Of a stretch of 10,220 bases of DNA, positions 7,402 to 10,220 are shown in pieces. The DNA is from Alphaproteobacteria bacterium (GTDB lineage: Bacteria > Pseudomonadota > Alphaproteobacteria > Micavibrionales > Micavibrionaceae). Made by a program: the position numbers and the translations under genes. Positions within the stretch are counted from its first letter, which is position 1, and each line of letters opens with the position of its first letter. The stretch spans positions 1-10,220 of the forward strand of contig JAJFGT010000073.1 in NCBI GenBank assembly GCA_021776015.1. Direction: 5' to 3'. The notes under the pieces were generated by a model. That model made no database searches. It saw only the letters and a list, made by a program, of their open reading frames with translations, and had not been told where the DNA came from.

Positions 7402-8651
7402 GCCTCTTCCCCTTGTAGGTACAACAGACGCGCTTGTGCTTTTGCTTTTTCCGTTTTGAGTTTCACCTCCTTAAGTTTTGTATCCAACACTTTCACTTGT
7501 GCTCGAATTAAAGAAGAAAAATCAGTTCTGTCTTCTTGATAGGCTCTCAAATTGGCATCAAAGTTTTCTTCCGCCTGTTTCACAACAGAGGCATTATAAT
7601 GCTGAAGACGTTTATCAAAATGTTTCCAATTTGTATGTTCAATCTCTAATGTTGTTTTGAGATTTCGGAGGGTTTCATCCTTCTGAGACTGGGCGGCACT
7701 CAGAGCATAATTTTGAGCTGCAAGATTTTTATCCTGTCTCTTTCCTGTAAAAAGAGGAATATCAAAACTCACTTTAGCGGTTAAAAAATCAGGACGATTG
7801 TCTCCATCTGAGAGCTGTCCATCTCGGTGCCCGTAATTCACACCCACACCAAAACCTGGTTTATATTGTTCTTCAGCAATTTGTATATCGTGTTTCCCTG
7901 CCTTGATCATTGTATCACTCATTTTCACCTTTGGATGAGTGACCAACATATTTTCAATCTCTTCGTAAGAAAGAACAGACGGTAAATCAGGAAACTTTTT
8001 AGGTAAGGCACGCTGTGCAGGAGAAGATCCAATCCATTTACCAAGCTCTGCACGCGCCATTGCCACCTGTCTATCAATATCTATCCGCTGATCTTCTAAA
8101 ACACCCAGCTCCAATTCCGCTTCAATCACATTTTGGGCATTTTGGCGTCCTGTGCTGTATTGTATTTTTGTGGATTCAAGGACTTTCTTTAAAAGAACTT
8201 CACTATGGTCGACCATATGGGCCGCTTGTTCCCAATAATACACATCGAGCCATGATTGTCTTACTGTCTGCTGAATGGTTCTCTGAACATCTTCACGATG
8301 CGCACGAACACTCTCTGCGGTCGCCTCTGTTCTTTTACTTTTATAACGGAGTGTCTGCCCACGAGGAAAATCCTGAGACATCCCAACCACAATTTGTGTC
8401 ATCCCTTCTCGAGAACGACTAAAATTATCAACGGGAAAATTCTGAAATGCTACAGACGCTTTGGGATCAGATAATTGAGAATCAAAAACTGCTTTTTCAT
8501 CCAAAGCCTGAGCCTTTGCTTCAATCTGAATCAAGGCAGGATCAGTCTCCCCAATCAACGAGACGGCCTCTTGAAGAGTTAAGGGGTCTGCCCACACAAC
8601 CCGTGTTAAAATACACAATAATGACACCGTAAAAATAAAAAGAACTCTCAT
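7398..8651 (-). CDS. cusC: CusC/TolC-type outer-membrane efflux duct
   Basis: This 417-residue outer-membrane factor forms the trimeric exit channel for CusBA. It has a Sec signal peptide (1-21, cut after VVWA) and two outer-membrane efflux repeats, starting at LTLQEAVSLI and SYEEIENML, each with long coiled-coil helices around a beta hairpin (FDIPLFTGKRQ in the second). I chose the ATG at 8651 because AAGGTG sits six bases upstream and the signal peptide begins there. The frame can be extended ten codons to a TTG at 8681, but that spoils the signal peptide and has no ribosome binding site. There is no Cys at the cleavage site, so unlike E. coli CusC it is not a lipoprotein. The gene ends in a four-base overlap with cusB and starts 79 bases after the small Met/Cys-rich gene. 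The assignment to this pump rests on operon position, since this family is hard to subdivide by sequence alone. Confidence 0.92.
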   Translation of the reverse strand: MRVLFIFTVSLLCILTRVVWADPLTLQEAVSLIGETDPALIQIEAKAQALDEKAVFDSQLSDPKASVAFQNFPVDNFSRSREGMTQIVVGMSQDFPRGQTLRYKSKRTEATAESVRAHREDVQRTIQQTVRQSWLDVYYWEQAAHMVDHSEVLLKKVLESTKIQYSTGRQNAQNVIEAELELGVLEDQRIDIDRQVAMARAELGKWIGSSPAQRALPKKFPDLPSVLSYEEIENMLVTHPKVKMSDTMIKAGKHDIQIAEEQYKPGFGVGVNYGHRDGQLSDGDNRPDFLTAKVSFDIPLFTGKRQDKNLAAQNYALSAAQSQKDETLRNLKTTLEIEHTNWKHFDKRLQHYNASVVKQAEENFDANLRAYQEDRTDFSSLIRAQVKVLDTKLKEVKLKTEKAKAQARLLYLQGEEA

Positions 8652-8657
8652 AACAAA

Positions 8658-8663
8658 CACCTT
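8658..8663 (-). promoter_or_regulatory. Ribosome binding site that decides the cusC start
   Basis: AAGGTG on the minus strand, six bases before the ATG at 8651, makes that codon the start in preference to the upstream in-frame TTG at 8681. Confidence 0.7.
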
Positions 8664-8730
8664 TTTGAAAACAAAGAACAATGCATAGCTTATACTTCAA
8701 AGAGACAAGCTACACCCCAAAAGGTATATT

Positions 8731-9123
8731 TTACAGGCGAAAACGCTGTGTTGTGAGAATAAGAGAGGGAAAAGTATTTTGAATAAACCCAATATCAGGT
8801 GGTGCTTGGGCGTTCTTTGAGCCCAGAGAGGGAAGAGTCTGTAACAACGCTAGATTAATCTGAGAAGGAACATCCATATCCATTTGAATGGAAGAAAGTT
8901 TTAATAGAACACTCTCAGATGAAAGCCCTAAATCAACATTCATACAGTCGGACATAAACATCAATGAATTCATATCATTCTTGCCTTGGGTCTCCTCATG
9001 ACAAGGAACCATCTCTGATACTTCTGCTGCCTGTGCTGTTGAAAGTCCGCAACAGCCCATTCCACACATCCAACTGGATGTCAGAACAGAGAGCATCAAA
9101 AAAGAAAAGAAAAACATCTTCAT
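8731..9123 (-). CDS. Small secreted Met/Cys-rich protein, putative copper-binding leader gene of the cus operon
   Basis: From the ATG at 9123 this is 130 residues with a clear signal peptide (FFFSFLMLSVL core, cut after TAQA at residue 32). An in-frame ATG at 9159 would add twelve residues that spoil the signal peptide. The peptide's end holds C20, C24 and C25 (CGMGCC). The mature part carries C41-H42 and C60 and a cluster of methionines (M38, M51, M55, M57, M61, then MDMD further on), a pattern suited to soft metals such as Cu(I). The C-terminus LILTTQRFRL resembles the conserved TQRxR(I/L) ending I associate with small proteins upstream of copper efflux genes (sometimes labelled CopL or copper-resistance hypothetical). 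I cannot name the family firmly. It lies 79 bases before cusC with no terminator seen, so it probably leads the operon. With no CusF in view, a periplasmic chaperone role is a reasonable inference. Confidence 0.75.
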   Translation of the reverse strand: MKMFFFSFLMLSVLTSSWMCGMGCCGLSTAQAAEVSEMVPCHEETQGKNDMNSLMFMSDCMNVDLGLSSESVLLKLSSIQMDMDVPSQINLALLQTLPSLGSKNAQAPPDIGFIQNTFPSLILTTQRFRL

Positions 9124-9132
9124 ATTTTTTAC

Positions 9133-9138
9133 ATTATA
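9133..9138 (-). promoter_or_regulatory. Consensus -10 box of the putative cus operon promoter
   Basis: A perfect TATAAT reads on the minus strand ten bases before the ATG at 9123. No good -35 hexamer lies at 16-18 bases; the nearest is ATGACT at 15 bases. This would suit a promoter that needs an activator. A short dyad, ATGA-N5-TCAT (9147-9159), overlaps the -35 area. Transcription from this box would start almost at the ATG, giving a nearly leaderless message. Confidence 0.4.
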
Positions 9139-9207
9139 CCATTGATATGAATAAGTCATTAAAAAGCAAAAACAATTGACAGAATTTTTCTCTTATGTTA
9201 AGAAAAT

Positions 9208-9230
9208 GGAGCATCAATATAGGGAGCATC
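9208..9230 (+). repeat. Eight-base direct repeat in the divergent intergenic region
   Basis: GGAGCATC occurs at 9208-9215 and again at 9223-9230, 15 bases apart start to start, just upstream of the TATAAT at 9235. The placement suits an operator for the gene at 9280, but a pair this short could be chance. Confidence 0.3.
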
Positions 9231-9234
9231 TTTT

Positions 9235-9240
9235 TATAAT
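9235..9240 (+). promoter_or_regulatory. Consensus -10 box for the divergent orphan gene
   Basis: TATAAT on the plus strand would start transcription about 33 bases before the ATG at 9280. No clear -35 lies at 16-18 bases. A perfect TTGACA at 9176-9181 is too far from it and pairs instead only with a poor -10 (TAAGAA, 9199-9204). The direct GGAGCATC repeat fills the -35 region. Confidence 0.35.
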
Positions 9241-9279
9241 AGCTTAAGCTTTAGATAGACAGAAAAGCATAGAGAAAAC

Positions 9280-10167
9280 ATGTCAAATGAAATAAACAAA
9301 ATAACTGAAGTAAATGAAATATTTGATAGCTTGTGGTCTTTGATGACACGTCAAAATGGCTTTCAAGGGAAGCCTATTGGGATACCTTTTGTCAGTTCTG
9401 AAGCAACATTTGGGGTCACTGCACGTGCTTCAAACGAAGGCCTGCATGCTACAATGCATCTGATTGATAATCTTAATAGCAGTCAGTTTTTTAGAGGTGA
9501 TAGAGCCCCAAATACACATATAGAGACTTTACTACGTACCCTTCCTTTAGGAGACACTAAAATTTATGACGATGTAACTCTTCGCCATACAGAAAATAGT
9601 TTAATTTTGACAATCAATACCGATCGGAAGGTCAAAGAAATACTCAGTGCCATTGGTACAAGCAAAGCACAAGGGGTGCTAGACGGAGAACAAGAAAAAT
9701 CACGAGAATTTGCTAGACATCTTAGATGGGAATTTTTCCAAGAATCAGGAGACCCTCTATATGATCCAGACACAGATATACAATTTGTTAAAACTTATAT
9801 TCAAAGAAGAGTAGCTATGCACTTTACGGCTGCCTCTAATGCCTCCGTAAGTGGTCCTTTTCCTGCGACTGAGAGTCAGGTTGACACTGTATTTGCAGAT
9901 TATGGTATAGTGGATGACCGCCCAAAGTTTGAAGTCACACTGACCCAGACAGAAGATAATGACTACCGTCTATTCAGTCAGTTTTATAATGCTGTCCTTG
10001 GTAAAGTCTTTACAGGACCACTGGCTCTTAGTCCTAAACAAACTAGCGATACTTCAGATCTTAGTTTTGTGATAAAAGGTAATCCATCTCGCCTTGCCCA
10101 CGATATTGCTGAAAACGATTCTGCACTTGCAGCAGAAATTGCACGTGATATGAGCCTAGATAATTAG
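9280..10167 (+). CDS. Hypothetical protein, family not recognised
   Basis: The product is 295 residues with no signal peptide and no membrane segment, so it is probably cytoplasmic. It is preceded by a weak AGAGA ribosome binding site four bases before the ATG. I recognise no family and see no catalytic or nucleotide-binding motif. Composition is mixed alpha/beta and fairly acidic. A hint of internal duplication is visible: FGVTARASNEG (44-54) resembles FEVTLTQTEDN (217-227), and the strand-plus-helix NSLILTIN...VKEIL (106-122) resembles the segment at 260-276 in the same order. The middle (about 135-185) is charged and probably helical. It is divergent from the copper operon and shares a 156-base intergenic region with it, which alone does not link it to copper. 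Coding quality (length, codon use, start context) supports a real gene. Confidence 0.75.
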   Translation: MSNEINKITEVNEIFDSLWSLMTRQNGFQGKPIGIPFVSSEATFGVTARASNEGLHATMHLIDNLNSSQFFRGDRAPNTHIETLLRTLPLGDTKIYDDVTLRHTENSLILTINTDRKVKEILSAIGTSKAQGVLDGEQEKSREFARHLRWEFFQESGDPLYDPDTDIQFVKTYIQRRVAMHFTAASNASVSGPFPATESQVDTVFADYGIVDDRPKFEVTLTQTEDNDYRLFSQFYNAVLGKVFTGPLALSPKQTSDTSDLSFVIKGNPSRLAHDIAENDSALAAEIARDMSLDN

Positions 10168-10179
10168 AATGAGAGAATT

Positions 10180-10218
10180 TTAACGATAGATTTCTTTAAG
10201 GAAGGCGTCTGTTTTTTC
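10180..10218 (-). CDS. Possible C-terminal end of a convergent gene running in from the right edge
   Basis: On the minus strand an open frame from the right edge reads EKTDAFLKEIYR and stops at 10180-10182, twelve bases from the end of the orphan gene. It looks like a plausible protein tail, but thirteen codons cannot prove it. A different frame from the same edge starts with ATG and gives only 18 residues. I see no strong terminator in 10168-10220. Confidence 0.25.
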   Translation of the reverse strand, partial: EKTDAFLKEIYR

Positions 10219-10220
10219 AT

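Noticed and set aside
8652..8730. Hairpin TAGCTT-N15-AAGCTA between the small gene and cusC
   Set aside because: Six base pairs with a 15-base loop and no T-run is too weak to call a terminator or riboswitch.
9241..9250. Perfect palindrome AGCTTAAGCT
   Set aside because: A ten-base palindrome that does not extend further is expected by chance in AT-rich DNA, and it lies in the untranslated leader without other support.
9124..9279. CueR-type or CusR-type copper operator
   Set aside because: I found no 19-20-base spacer dyad of the CueR kind. The only AATGAC-containing dyad has the wrong spacing for the E. coli CusR box, so I report it only as part of the -10 annotation.

Overview
The window is AT-rich, gene-dense DNA from a Gram-negative bacterium. 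The Gram-negative call rests on a complete inner membrane / periplasm / outer membrane efflux system, a second outer-membrane beta-barrel protein and Sec signal peptides. The copper genes look proteobacterial. I lean towards a low-GC alphaproteobacterium, but nothing here fixes the taxon: there is no rRNA, tRNA or phylogenetic marker. I see no insertion sequence, CRISPR array, RNA gene or strong intrinsic terminator.

Layout from left to right. (1) 2-1334, plus strand: the 3' end of a small protein, then a Met/His-rich outer-membrane 'transporter' of the type found beside copper-resistance genes. (2) 1353-2969, minus strand: two tandem paralogous genes of unknown function, each coding for about 260 residues with five copies of a 37-38-residue helical repeat. 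(3) 3032-8651, minus strand: a textbook copper/silver RND efflux operon cusC-cusB-cusA, with both internal junctions overlapping by ATGA. It is preceded by a small secreted Met/Cys-rich protein (8731-9123). (4) 9280-10167, plus strand: a divergent gene of unknown function, then the possible end of a convergent minus-strand gene at the right edge. No gap exceeds 300 bases; the longest, 9124-9279, is a divergent regulatory region with two TATAAT boxes and a short direct repeat.

How the genes fit together: CusA (inner membrane) pumps Cu(I)/Ag(I) out using the proton gradient, CusB links it to CusC, and CusC is the outer-membrane exit duct. The small Met/Cys-rich secreted protein upstream may bind copper in the periplasm. 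No CusF, no CusF-like tail on CusB, no CueR-type regulator and no CusRS two-component system is present in the window. The copper-type outer-membrane protein at the left lies on the opposite strand, so the two repeat-protein genes sit between two sets of copper genes.

The least explained parts are the duplicated repeat-protein pair, which has a candidate promoter of its own overlapping the cusA stop codon, and the orphan gene at 9280. CusA itself carries an unexpected Ile where E. coli CusA has the proton-relay Lys984.
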